Shown one piece after another: positions 1 to 6,657 of a DNA stretch of 20,592 nt. Positions within the stretch are counted from its first letter, which is position 1; the number at the start of each line of letters is the position of its first letter. Under the pieces are notes generated by a model. The model was not told the origin of the DNA, did no database searches, and saw nothing but the letters and a program-made list of their open reading frames with translations. The stretch comes from Sulfurovum sp. (GTDB lineage Bacteria > Campylobacterota > Campylobacteria > Campylobacterales > Sulfurovaceae), in NCBI GenBank assembly GCA_022729615.1, contig DZAQ01000012.1, positions 1 to 20,592 of the forward strand, written 5' to 3'. Position numbers and translations under genes: made by a program.

Positions 1-2
1 AG

Positions 3-79
3 TGGTACGCCCATGAGGATTCGAACCTCAGACCTTCGGTACCGCAAACCGATGCTCTATCCAGCTGAGCTATGAACGC
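3..79 (-). tRNA. tRNA-Arg (anticodon GCG)
   Basis: The minus strand folds into a full 77-nt cloverleaf. The 7-bp acceptor stem contains three G-U wobbles, including G1-U72. The D arm is GCTC/GAGC, the anticodon stem is TCGGT/ACCGA with loop TTGCGGT, the T arm is TGAGG/CCTCA with loop TTCGAAT, and discriminator A73 is followed by an encoded CCA. The central loop bases give anticodon GCG, which reads CGC (and CGU by wobble) arginine codons. A20 in the D loop and C35 fit known arginine identity elements. It lies just after the uracil-DNA glycosylase-like gene and has its own promoter. Confidence 0.95.
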
Positions 80-96
80 ATTTTTTGAAGAAGAGA

Positions 97-125
97 ATTA
101 TAGCAGAATTTTATTTATTTAGCAA
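97..125 (-). promoter_or_regulatory. Sigma70-type promoter of the tRNA-Arg gene
   Basis: On the minus strand, TTGCTA (120-125) is followed by a 17-base A/T-rich spacer and a perfect TATAAT (97-102). Transcription would start near position 90, about ten bases before the mature tRNA 5' end at 79. The -35 element lies inside the last codons and stop region of the upstream uracil-DNA glycosylase-like gene, so the tRNA can be made independently of that operon. Inferred from consensus match and spacing only. Confidence 0.7.
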
Positions 126-816
126 GCAGATCCATTGGGGCAAAGAGATCGAGCACGGTTTGGTTGGAGATAAAGGTATGATTATAGGGATGCTCCATTG
201 ACACGGCGGGGAAACTCTCGATGCACTGAAGTTTTTTGAGGGCTTGCGCATGAGCTCCGAAGAGTATAAGGGTTGGCCGAAGGTCGATCAGCTCTTGCAG
301 AAGAGTCTCCAAAAAAGGCCGCCAAGATCGAATGTGGCTATTGCTCTCTCGTTTGTCCGTGAAGATGAGGGCAGTATTGAGAAGCAGGACGCCGTTTTTT
401 TCAAAATTATCTTTGAGCTGGAGGATCGTCTGGATGAGAGGCTGCTTGTCTATGCCGGCTATTGCCTCTTGGGATGTGTCGCTTTGGCGGAGATCTCCTC
501 TGGCAACGAGTGCCATTTTGATAAAATTGCGCAGACTTGTTGCGCGATTGACCTCTTTGCTGAGTCCATTGCGGGCAAATATATTTTCGACACCTCCATC
601 GATGAAGGCATAGCCTATAGCGCTTTGAACCCTGGGATAGGGGTCTTGACCAAAGAGAATGTATTTGAGATTCTCTTTGGGGAGCGAGGAGAAGGCATTG
701 AGGTAGAGCTCTTTTGACGGAAAGTATCTGTTGTCATGCTGGAGAAATTGACGGTACTCCTCCGAGAGCGCTTCGTGAGCTTTCTGGATCGTCTTTTCCC
801 AGCTGCTATGAGCCAT
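115..816 (-). CDS. Uracil-DNA glycosylase family 1-like protein (divergent)
   Basis: This 233-residue protein resembles family 1 uracil-DNA glycosylase, which excises uracil from DNA in base-excision repair. The water-activating motif is present as GQDPY (56-60, catalytic Asp58, and Tyr60 which excludes thymine). It is followed by GYAFIDG, with the Phe that stacks on uracil. The strand LLLNTALIFT (144-153) carries the uracil-reading Asn147. The C-terminal motif is EHPYNHTF (208-215) instead of the usual HPSPLS; His209 is kept, but the Ser/Pro leucine-loop signature is not. The residue after GQDPY is Pro rather than the usual His. The start codon overlaps the end of the upstream small membrane gene by 11 bases and has only an A-rich leader, suggesting translational coupling. 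Activity is likely but altered specificity is possible, so no gene symbol is assigned. Confidence 0.8.
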   Translation of the reverse strand: MAHSSWEKTIQKAHEALSEEYRQFLQHDNRYFPSKELYLNAFSSLPKENLKYILFGQDPYPRVQSAIGYAFIDGGVENIFARNGLSKEVNRATSLRNFIKMALVARGDLRQSDTSQEAIAGIDKQPLIQTILQLKDNFEKNGVLLLNTALIFTDKRESNSHIRSWRPFLETLLQELIDLRPTLILFGAHAQALKKLQCIESFPAVSMEHPYNHTFISNQTVLDLFAPMDLLAK

Positions 817-1132
817 TTTTTTTCATTTTTTCAAACTTGAGCGTCATCTCTGCCTTGCTTTGAGGGATTTTCAGTGTTTCGCAAATGGACTCAATGGTCG
901 CGCCTGATTCAAATAGCTCTATAATTTTGTCGTGCGTCTCAAGGGTATCGCTTGGAGTAGGATTTGGCTTGGGAGGCTGCGGAGTGGATTCGACAAAGAG
1001 CGGATGTGCGTCGTGACTTTTTGCTCTCTCTCGCATGTTTCTTATCTTCTTTTTGTGACGAAAAAGCTCCCACACAAGATAAAGTATAACCAAAATGGCA
1101 ACAAGGAGAGACCCCTCTAGCAGCTTATTCAT
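806..1132 (-). CDS. Small single-pass membrane protein with helix-turn-helix-like C-terminus
   Basis: A 108-residue protein of unknown function. Residues 7-24 form one strong hydrophobic helix, followed by a basic stretch (HKKKIRNMRERAK, 26-38) that predicts a cytoplasmic C-terminus. A proline-rich linker (about 50-60) leads to a short helical domain at 68-101, with the GATIESICETLKIPQSKAE pattern typical of a helix-turn-helix. The layout recalls small membrane-anchored proteins with a degenerate HTH-like tail (DUF6115-type), but I cannot assign a family with confidence. The gene starts in an ATGA overlap with the stop of mqnP and ends 11 bases inside the uracil-DNA glycosylase-like gene, so it is co-expressed with both. 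Tight packing and sensible composition support a real gene. Confidence 0.75.
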   Translation of the reverse strand: MNKLLEGSLLVAILVILYLVWELFRHKKKIRNMRERAKSHDAHPLFVESTPQPPKPNPTPSDTLETHDKIIELFESGATIESICETLKIPQSKAEMTLKFEKMKKNGS

Positions 1133-2019
1133 ACCAAAACCCCCAAAATAGTAAAAAATAGAAAAACAAATCCAAGATAGCCATTGACGGTAAAAAATGC
1201 TTTATTGATCTTGTTGAAATCTTTCGATACGAGAAAGTGCTCATATCCCAAAAGCAGTGCGCTTGCACCCACTGCCAAAATACCAAAAGTTCCCAAATCA
1301 GATGATATCACAAAGAGAGCCCAGAAGAGAATAGTTAAAAAATGAAAAGACCTCGCTATGAGCATCGTGTTTTTGACTCCAAGTTTTGCCGGGATAGAGT
1401 GCAGCCCTTGTCTTTTGTCAAACTCCATATCCTGCAAAGAGTAGAGCAGGTCAAAACCAGCCACCCAAAACATTACGCCGATCGCCAAAAACAAAGACCA
1501 AAGCGGGATCTCGCCTAATACGGCGACTGCTCCGGCTATCGGGGCAAAAGCAAGCGAGAGTCCAAGGATAAGGTGCGCTGCGGCACTGAATCGCTTGAAA
1601 TGGCTATAAGCGGCTAAAATAACCAAAATAGGGAAAGAGAGGCTAAACGCGAGCGGATTGATAAAGTAGGCTACGGCGATAAAGAGCAGAGCGTTCACGA
1701 GAATGAACAGTATCATCTCAAATTCACTGACGCGTCCATCTACTGAGGGTCTATTGCGAGTGCGAGGATTGAGTATGTCAATATCTCTATCGAGATAGCG
1801 ATTGACACCCATGGCAAAATTGCGTGCCGAGAGAGCCGCCAAGGTGCCCAACAAGAGGAGTTTCCATCCAAACCATCCATCGGCTGCAACGAGCATCGCG
1901 ATGAAAATAAAAGGCAAAGAGAAGATAGTATGCTGCATCATTACAAGTTCTGAAAAGTGTGTGAGTTTTTGTATGAAGGTAGTAAGACGCAAATGCTGCT
2001 CCATTGTCAAGATACTCAT
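1129..2019 (-). CDS. mqnP: UbiA-family prenyltransferase, menaquinone biosynthesis MqnP
   Basis: A 296-residue integral membrane protein with about eight to nine hydrophobic helices. It carries both aspartate-rich motifs of UbiA prenyltransferases: NRYLDRDID (73-81) and DLLYSLQDMEFD (190-201), followed by KRQGLHSIP. These motifs bind the Mg-diphosphate of the polyprenyl donor. Campylobacterota make menaquinone by the futalosine route and do not make ubiquinone. The UbiA homologue in that pathway is MqnP, which prenylates the 1,4-dihydroxy-6-naphthoate ring; the assignment is therefore by phylum as well as motif. The start lies one base after the pssA stop (TAA-G-ATG) with no clear Shine-Dalgarno, implying coupling; Met6 is an alternative start. 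Menaquinone is also the electron acceptor expected for the complex I encoded in this window. Confidence 0.85.
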   Translation of the reverse strand: MSILTMEQHLRLTTFIQKLTHFSELVMMQHTIFSLPFIFIAMLVAADGWFGWKLLLLGTLAALSARNFAMGVNRYLDRDIDILNPRTRNRPSVDGRVSEFEMILFILVNALLFIAVAYFINPLAFSLSFPILVILAAYSHFKRFSAAAHLILGLSLAFAPIAGAVAVLGEIPLWSLFLAIGVMFWVAGFDLLYSLQDMEFDKRQGLHSIPAKLGVKNTMLIARSFHFLTILFWALFVISSDLGTFGILAVGASALLLGYEHFLVSKDFNKINKAFFTVNGYLGFVFLFFTILGVLV

Positions 2020-2020
2020 C

Positions 2021-2581
2021 TTAGGGGTGAGGAATTTTCAATTTACTATTGAGCGACCATGCGACAGCAACCACAAACAGTGAGATGATATAAGGGTTTG
2101 CGATGAGGTCATAGCGGAAAATCAGATAAAGCGCCCAGAGTAAAATCGCTCCGAGCGGCGTGGGAACTCCCTCGAAAAACCGCGTGACCTCTCCGGCGTC
2201 GGATTTGATATTGAACTCGATGAGACGGCGCAACCCACTTATAATATAAAAAAGAAAAACAGCCCCAAGATACAGCTCCCCAAAGACAGATGGCCGACCT
2301 CCCTCCCGCAGAGCAAAAAAGAGCAAAAATGCCGGCATGACGACAAAAGAGATGAAGTCTGCAAAGCTATCAAGCTGTATGCCAAACTCGGTAGAGAGGT
2401 GATATTTTCTAGCCACTTTTCCATCGGCGATATCAAGTGCCCCTGCTATCCATGCCAGTATAATGGCAATAAAATAGTTATTTTGTGAAATAAAATAGAT
2501 AGCAGTAACTCCAGCTGTGATGTTGCCAAATGATATGAGATTGGCAGCGTTAAAACGATTGTTTTGATCAAAAAGTCCCAT
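2021..2581 (-). CDS. pssA: CDP-alcohol phosphatidyltransferase, phosphatidylserine synthase-like
   Basis: A 186-residue membrane protein with about five to six hydrophobic helices. The complete CDP-alcohol phosphatidyltransferase signature is visible: Asp50, Asp53-Gly54, Ala57-Arg58, Gly67, Asp71 and Asp75, in the spacing D-x2-DG-x2-AR-x8-G-x3-D-x3-D. The downstream blocks GLRRLIEFNI (116-125) and FFEGVPTPLG (135-144) match the R-x-x-FN and F-x-G-x-P-x-P features of type II phosphatidylserine synthase, which joins serine to CDP-diacylglycerol. It is shorter than typical PssA proteins of about 240 residues, and a second PssA beside ftsH is common in this phylum. A related CDP-alcohol transferase with another acceptor is therefore possible. 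The start has a good Shine-Dalgarno (GAGGT at 2586-2590). It heads the cluster pssA-mqnP-small membrane gene-glycosylase. Confidence 0.75.
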   Translation of the reverse strand: MGLFDQNNRFNAANLISFGNITAGVTAIYFISQNNYFIAIILAWIAGALDIADGKVARKYHLSTEFGIQLDSFADFISFVVMPAFLLFFALREGGRPSVFGELYLGAVFLFYIISGLRRLIEFNIKSDAGEVTRFFEGVPTPLGAILLWALYLIFRYDLIANPYIISLFVVAVAWSLNSKLKIPHP

Positions 2582-2596
2582 AGTTACCTCACAAGA

Positions 2597-2610
2597 ATTA
2601 TCTCATTTTA
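2597..2610 (-). promoter_or_regulatory. Candidate promoter -10 region for the pssA-mqnP cluster
   Basis: Upstream of pssA on the minus strand are two -10-like hexamers, TAAAAT (2605-2610) and GATAAT (2597-2602), in A/T-rich DNA. No good -35 hexamer is seen at 17 bases; weak or absent -35 elements are usual in Campylobacterota. TAAAAT would give a short leader containing the GAGGT Shine-Dalgarno. Consensus match only. Confidence 0.3.
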
Positions 2611-2627
2611 CCGCTTTTTTGATATTG

Positions 2628-2649
2628 ATTGCCTTTTGAAAAGGGCAAT
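2628..2649. repeat. Near-perfect inverted repeat between divergent pssA and miaA
   Basis: ATTGCCTTTT (2628-2637) is followed by G and then AAAAGGGCAAT (2639-2649), which is its reverse complement apart from one extra G. As RNA it gives an 8-bp stem with a 5-base loop and one bulge. No T-run follows it on either strand, so a terminator is unlikely. Its place between two divergent genes, upstream of both candidate -10 elements, suggests a regulator binding site; this is inference. Confidence 0.45.
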
Positions 2650-2666
2650 TGCGGCTTCAAATGTGC

Positions 2667-2672
2667 TATTAT
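2667..2672 (+). promoter_or_regulatory. Candidate -10 element of miaA, possible leaderless start
   Basis: TATTAT ends seven bases before the ATG at 2680, which is the usual distance from a -10 element to the transcription start. No Shine-Dalgarno lies ahead of that ATG. Together these suggest an mRNA beginning at or next to the start codon. No convincing -35 element is present. Confidence 0.3.
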
Positions 2673-2679
2673 TTTACTT

Positions 2680-3591
2680 ATGAAGAAAATGCCTGCCCAA
2701 ATTGCGATTATCGGTCCAACCGCTTCAGGAAAAAGCGCCTTGGCTGTGAGTGTTGCCAAAAAGTGGAATGCCGTTATTCTCTCCCTTGATTCGCTCTCTA
2801 TCTATAAAGAGATAGATATAGTCTCTGCAAAGCCGACACCAGACGAACGAGATGCAATTGAGCATTTTGGTGTTGATGAAATTTATCCAAATGAACAATT
2901 TGATGTCACAATTTTCACCTCACTCTATAGGCGCGTATATGATCTGGCACAAGATGCATCAAAAAATCTGGTCATTGTGGGCGGTACGGGGTTTTATCTC
3001 AAAGCCCTTATGGATGGCATCTCTGCGTTGCCCGCACTCACTGAGGCAGCACAAGAAGAGGTCGCAAAGGCGATGAGGGATATGAAGAGTGCATATGCGA
3101 TGATGTATGAAAAAGACCCCCTCTATATGCAAAAAATCGCACCCAACGACAGATACCGTATCGAAAAAGCGCTTGAAATATACTATGCAAGCGGCAAAAC
3201 ACCGACGAGTTACTTTGCGTGCAATCCACCTGTTGCGACAATCAAAAATAGGGTAACTCTCTACGAAATCGAGACAAAAAAAGAGATACTGCGAGAGAGA
3301 ATCACCAAAAGAACTGCATCAATGCTCCGAAATGGATTGATCGACGAGGTTGCCGATCTTGAGAAGAGATATTCGCGCACTCCGCACTGCATGAGAGCCG
3401 TTGGTATCCAAGAGACACTCGATTTTTTGGATGGAATTTATACCAAAAGGAGACTCGAGGAGAAGATATGTACCAATACAGCGAGATTGGCAAAAAGACA
3501 AACAACCTTCAATAGATCGCAGTTTTCCGGACAGGCAACACTCGAAATAGAAGATTTGGAAAAAAAAATTTATAAAGATTTGGGAGTATAA
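2680..3591 (+). CDS. miaA: tRNA dimethylallyltransferase MiaA
   Basis: From the ATG at 2680 the protein has 303 residues, the usual MiaA length. It transfers a dimethylallyl group to N6 of A37 in tRNAs that read codons beginning with U. Visible features are the P-loop GPTASGKS (12-19) and DSLSIYKEID (37-46) followed by SAKPT, where Asp37 is the likely catalytic base and SLSIYKEID is the form typical of Campylobacterota. Also present are GGTGFYLKAL (101-110) and the NDRYRIEKALEIY block. An in-frame TTG at 2629 would add 17 residues, but those codons lie inside the inverted repeat and have no family support, so the ATG was chosen. Met4 is another possibility. It is divergent from pssA and converges on nuoN. 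Confidence 0.9.
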   Translation: MKKMPAQIAIIGPTASGKSALAVSVAKKWNAVILSLDSLSIYKEIDIVSAKPTPDERDAIEHFGVDEIYPNEQFDVTIFTSLYRRVYDLAQDASKNLVIVGGTGFYLKALMDGISALPALTEAAQEEVAKAMRDMKSAYAMMYEKDPLYMQKIAPNDRYRIEKALEIYYASGKTPTSYFACNPPVATIKNRVTLYEIETKKEILRERITKRTASMLRNGLIDEVADLEKRYSRTPHCMRAVGIQETLDFLDGIYTKRRLEEKICTNTARLAKRQTTFNRSQFSGQATLEIEDLEKKIYKDLGV

Positions 3592-3600
3592 ACTTATCAT

Positions 3601-3622
3601 CTCTGTGCGCGTTGGCACAGAG
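3601..3622. terminator. Hairpin between convergent miaA and nuoN, probable transcription end
   Basis: CTCTGTGC (3601-3608) and GCACAGAG (3615-3622) form a perfect 8-bp stem with a 6-base loop. It sits in the 37-base gap between the miaA stop and the nuoN stop. Because the stem is symmetrical it could end transcription from both sides. Neither strand has a T-run directly after the stem, so it is not a textbook intrinsic terminator; mRNA 3'-end protection or Rho-assisted termination are alternatives. Confidence 0.5.
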
Positions 3623-3628
3623 GGGCGA

Positions 3629-5119
3629 CTAATAGCCGCTTGCGCTTACCATATAGAAGAAATACGAGATAAGCGGCTGGACTATAAATACAGAGCCTAC
3701 GGTGATAGCGGCAGCTATGCCTACAATGGTCATCAAAGGTTTGGTCAAATTGTAAACCACAGTGCCGTCATTCTCATTCGGAGATTTGAGGAACATATAA
3801 ACAACCAGTTTGAGATAGTAGTATGCCGCAATCGCTGAGTTGAGACCCATCACGACAGCGAGCCAAATATAACCGGCATCAACCGCGGCGCTCATGATAT
3901 AAATTTTCCCCCAAAACACAGAGAAGGGCGGTACACCCGCGAGCGAGAGCATGAATATAGCCATAATTACCGCTCCAAGAGGCATAATTTTGACAAAACC
4001 GGCAAATTTTGCAAATGGGTGGTCATATCTGCTGTGATAAACTTTATTTTTATGACGGCTTATCCACAACATTGTGAAAGCGCCGAGATTTGTAAACATA
4101 AAGAGTGCATAATAGAGGAAAATCGCCGTATTGCCTTTGGTTGTGTCGAGAGCCAAAGCAGCCATTATGAAACCCGCATGAGATATTGAGCTATATGCAA
4201 GCATCCTTTTGACATCTTCTTGGGCAAGCGCCATCATGTTTGCAAGCGTCATCGTCAAGACCGCCAAAGCCAAAATAGCATTGCGTACCCACTCTACCTC
4301 CAGATCTATATACATCCCAAAAATACGCATTGCTACGACGAATGCGGCAAGTTTCGGTACTACTGACATGTATCCGGCAAGTGGAGCGCTTGCCCCTTCG
4401 TAAACATCCGGAGTCCATGTATGGAAAGGGAACAAAGAGAGTTTGAACGCAAAAGCTGCCAACAAAAGAACCGCTCCGCCAAGGATAGCTATCATTACTC
4501 CGCTCTCGGCAGTACGGCTTTGGAGTACATTGGCAATTTGATAGAGCTCAACGCTGCCTGTCAGCGCGTAAATAACGGCTGAACCCATCGCATAAAATCC
4601 TGCTGCCATCGCACCCATCGTAAAATACTTCACCGCTGCCTCATAGGAGTCGTCTCTGTTGTGCAGGGCGATCAGTGTGTAGAGCGAGAGTGATGCAGTC
4701 TCGATACCAACAAAAATCAAGATAAGATTGTCACTCGCTACCATAAACTGGAAACCTGCTATCATGAACAAAAAGAGCGCAAAATATTCAGGATAGGAGT
4801 ACTCATGAAATCTTTTGGATGTGAGCGCCAAAGGAATAAAGAGCATAGAGGCAAGGAGCACTAGGAGCTGCGAAATGATAGAGATCCCATCAATGAGAAT
4901 AACATCGAAGAATCCTCTCTCATTGACATTGAGTCCCAACACAGAACCAACCGCTACAAATAAAATAAGAATAGTAAACATCACATAAAGCGACTTATGA
5001 AGATCTCCTTTGATGAGATCGATCAATAGAATAATCAACCCGCCTACAATGGTAATGAGCATTGGCGAGAGAGTGCCAAGGTTTAGAGAAGCCAAACTTA
5101 CACTAATTGGTTCCAACAT
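3629..5119 (-). CDS. nuoN: NADH-quinone oxidoreductase subunit N (NuoN)
   Basis: A 496-residue antiporter-like membrane subunit of complex I with about 14 hydrophobic helices. It forms one of the proton channels in the membrane arm. Key residues are in place: Glu140 in VGIETASLSLY, Lys226 in AFKLSLFPFHTW (the lysine of the broken helix), and the TPDVYEGASAP segment (236-246) that is a NuoN signature. Further along, MLAYSSISHAGF is the conserved second half-channel segment. It is the last gene of the operon; its ATG shares one base with the nuoM stop (TAATG), so translation is coupled. Length and motifs are ordinary for the family. Confidence 0.97.
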   Translation of the reverse strand: MLEPISVSLASLNLGTLSPMLITIVGGLIILLIDLIKGDLHKSLYVMFTILILFVAVGSVLGLNVNERGFFDVILIDGISIISQLLVLLASMLFIPLALTSKRFHEYSYPEYFALFLFMIAGFQFMVASDNLILIFVGIETASLSLYTLIALHNRDDSYEAAVKYFTMGAMAAGFYAMGSAVIYALTGSVELYQIANVLQSRTAESGVMIAILGGAVLLLAAFAFKLSLFPFHTWTPDVYEGASAPLAGYMSVVPKLAAFVVAMRIFGMYIDLEVEWVRNAILALAVLTMTLANMMALAQEDVKRMLAYSSISHAGFIMAALALDTTKGNTAIFLYYALFMFTNLGAFTMLWISRHKNKVYHSRYDHPFAKFAGFVKIMPLGAVIMAIFMLSLAGVPPFSVFWGKIYIMSAAVDAGYIWLAVVMGLNSAIAAYYYLKLVVYMFLKSPNENDGTVVYNLTKPLMTIVGIAAAITVGSVFIVQPLISYFFYMVSASGY

Positions 5120-6645
5120 TATTCTGCCTCCTTCGATGTTTGGCTAAGAGTAATTTTCTCTTTTGCCAATGGTGTTTGTGCTTTCTTTTCCATAAATGTC
5201 AAAAGCGATTTGACGCTGTTGTCGATCGGCTCAAGTACGGGTTTTGGATAGATACCAAGCCAGACAACAATCAACACGAGAGGCACGAGCGCAATCATCT
5301 CTTTACCGTCTAGGTCATTTAATTTTTTATTTTCTTCGTTCGTTACGGGACCAAAGAAAGTTCTTTTGTAGAGCGTGAGCATATATACAGCTCCCAAAAT
5401 GATGGTTGTACCGGCCAAGATGGTTACGATGGGGGAGAGATGATAGAACCCCAGCAAAACAAGAAACTCTCCGACAAAACCGATTGTAAGCGGAAGACCA
5501 ACGGATGCCATCAGCATAAATCCAAAGATTACGGCAAATTTCGGCATCACGGAAGCGAGTCCGCCAAATTCACTCATCAGCTTCGTATGCCGCCTATCAT
5601 AAATGACTCCGACAAGCAAAAAGAGCGCGCCGGATACTATCCCGTGCGAAAGCATCAAAAAGATAGATCCTGAAACCCCTTCCGCATTCATAGCAAAGGT
5701 TCCCAATACAATCACACCCATATGTGAAACAGATGAGTAGGCTATAACCTGCTTGATATCCTCTTGCGCGTAGGCGACCATGGCGGTATAGATGATCATA
5801 ATAATAGATATGGTTGCTATCGGCATAATCATCATCACGGAAGCATCCGGAAAGAGCGGAAGTGAGAATCTCACAAATCCATAGGTTCCCATTTTGAGCA
5901 ACACGGCTGCTAGGATGACAGATCCTATCGTAGGAGCCTGTCCGTGCGCATATGGAAGCCAGGTATGGAATGGAAACATTGGTACTTTGATGGCAAATCC
6001 AAGGAAAAATGCCACAAAGAGCCAGAGCTGATAGTTGACAGGCAAGACCAAGGCATACCAATCGGTGATCGAAAAACTCCAAACCCCGGAGACGCTTTGG
6101 TAGAGATATGCCATAAAGAGCATACCCACAAGCATGATGAGTGAACCCGTAAATGTATAAAGGAAAAATTTAATTGAGGCATAGATTCTGAGTGGACCAC
6201 CCCAAGCTCCGATAATATAGAGCATAGGCACCAACGAAAACTCCCAAAAGAGATAAAAGATGATCGCATCAAGTGAAACAAATACCCCCACCATCGCCAT
6301 CTCAAGGAAGAGAAGCGAGAGGATAAGATTTTTGATGTCTCGTTCGATACTGATAGCAATCATTCCAAGCAGGGTCATAAGCGCCGTCATGATGACAATA
6401 AAAAGGCTTATGCCATCTACCCCTAAGTAATAATTGATCCCAAAGTCAGGGATCAAAGGTACCAGCTCTACAAATTGCATACCGGGGTTGTTGCCGTCAA
6501 AGCTTGACCACAACCATAGGGAGAGGAGAAATTCCACGATCGCAACGCTAATCCCGTAGACTCTTATGCTCTTCTTGTCAACTACAAAGCCTAGAACCCC
6601 GGCGATCAAAGGAAAGAAAACCAAAATACTTAAAATATTATCCAT
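5119..6645 (-). CDS. nuoM: NADH-quinone oxidoreductase subunit M (NuoM)
   Basis: A 508-residue antiporter-like membrane subunit with about 14 helices, forming the middle proton channel of the complex I arm. Glu135 lies in YLFWEFSLVPM and Lys220 in AIKVPMFPFHTWLP; the following APTIGSVILAAVLLKMGTYG block (237-256, with Lys251) is the NuoM signature. VIAYSSVSHMGVI marks the second half channel. The C-terminus is a soluble, charged tail of about 25 residues (from EKKAQTPLAKEK) without family support. A strong Shine-Dalgarno, AGGAG (6654-6658), overlaps the stop codon of nuoL and lies eight bases before the ATG, so ribosomes ending nuoL can restart directly. Confidence 0.97.
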   Translation of the reverse strand: MDNILSILVFFPLIAGVLGFVVDKKSIRVYGISVAIVEFLLSLWLWSSFDGNNPGMQFVELVPLIPDFGINYYLGVDGISLFIVIMTALMTLLGMIAISIERDIKNLILSLLFLEMAMVGVFVSLDAIIFYLFWEFSLVPMLYIIGAWGGPLRIYASIKFFLYTFTGSLIMLVGMLFMAYLYQSVSGVWSFSITDWYALVLPVNYQLWLFVAFFLGFAIKVPMFPFHTWLPYAHGQAPTIGSVILAAVLLKMGTYGFVRFSLPLFPDASVMMIMPIATISIIMIIYTAMVAYAQEDIKQVIAYSSVSHMGVIVLGTFAMNAEGVSGSIFLMLSHGIVSGALFLLVGVIYDRRHTKLMSEFGGLASVMPKFAVIFGFMLMASVGLPLTIGFVGEFLVLLGFYHLSPIVTILAGTTIILGAVYMLTLYKRTFFGPVTNEENKKLNDLDGKEMIALVPLVLIVVWLGIYPKPVLEPIDNSVKSLLTFMEKKAQTPLAKEKITLSQTSKEAE

Positions 6646-6657
6646 ACTATGTGCTCC

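Noticed and set aside
244..717. Open frame of 157 codons on the plus strand
   Set aside because: It is fully antisense to the uracil-DNA glycosylase homologue, whose motifs are unambiguous; no domain is seen in the antisense product.
2629..2679. Upstream TTG start for miaA adding 17 residues
   Set aside because: The extra residues lie in the inverted repeat, have no ribosome site, and precede a normal MiaA N-terminus beginning at the ATG at 2680.
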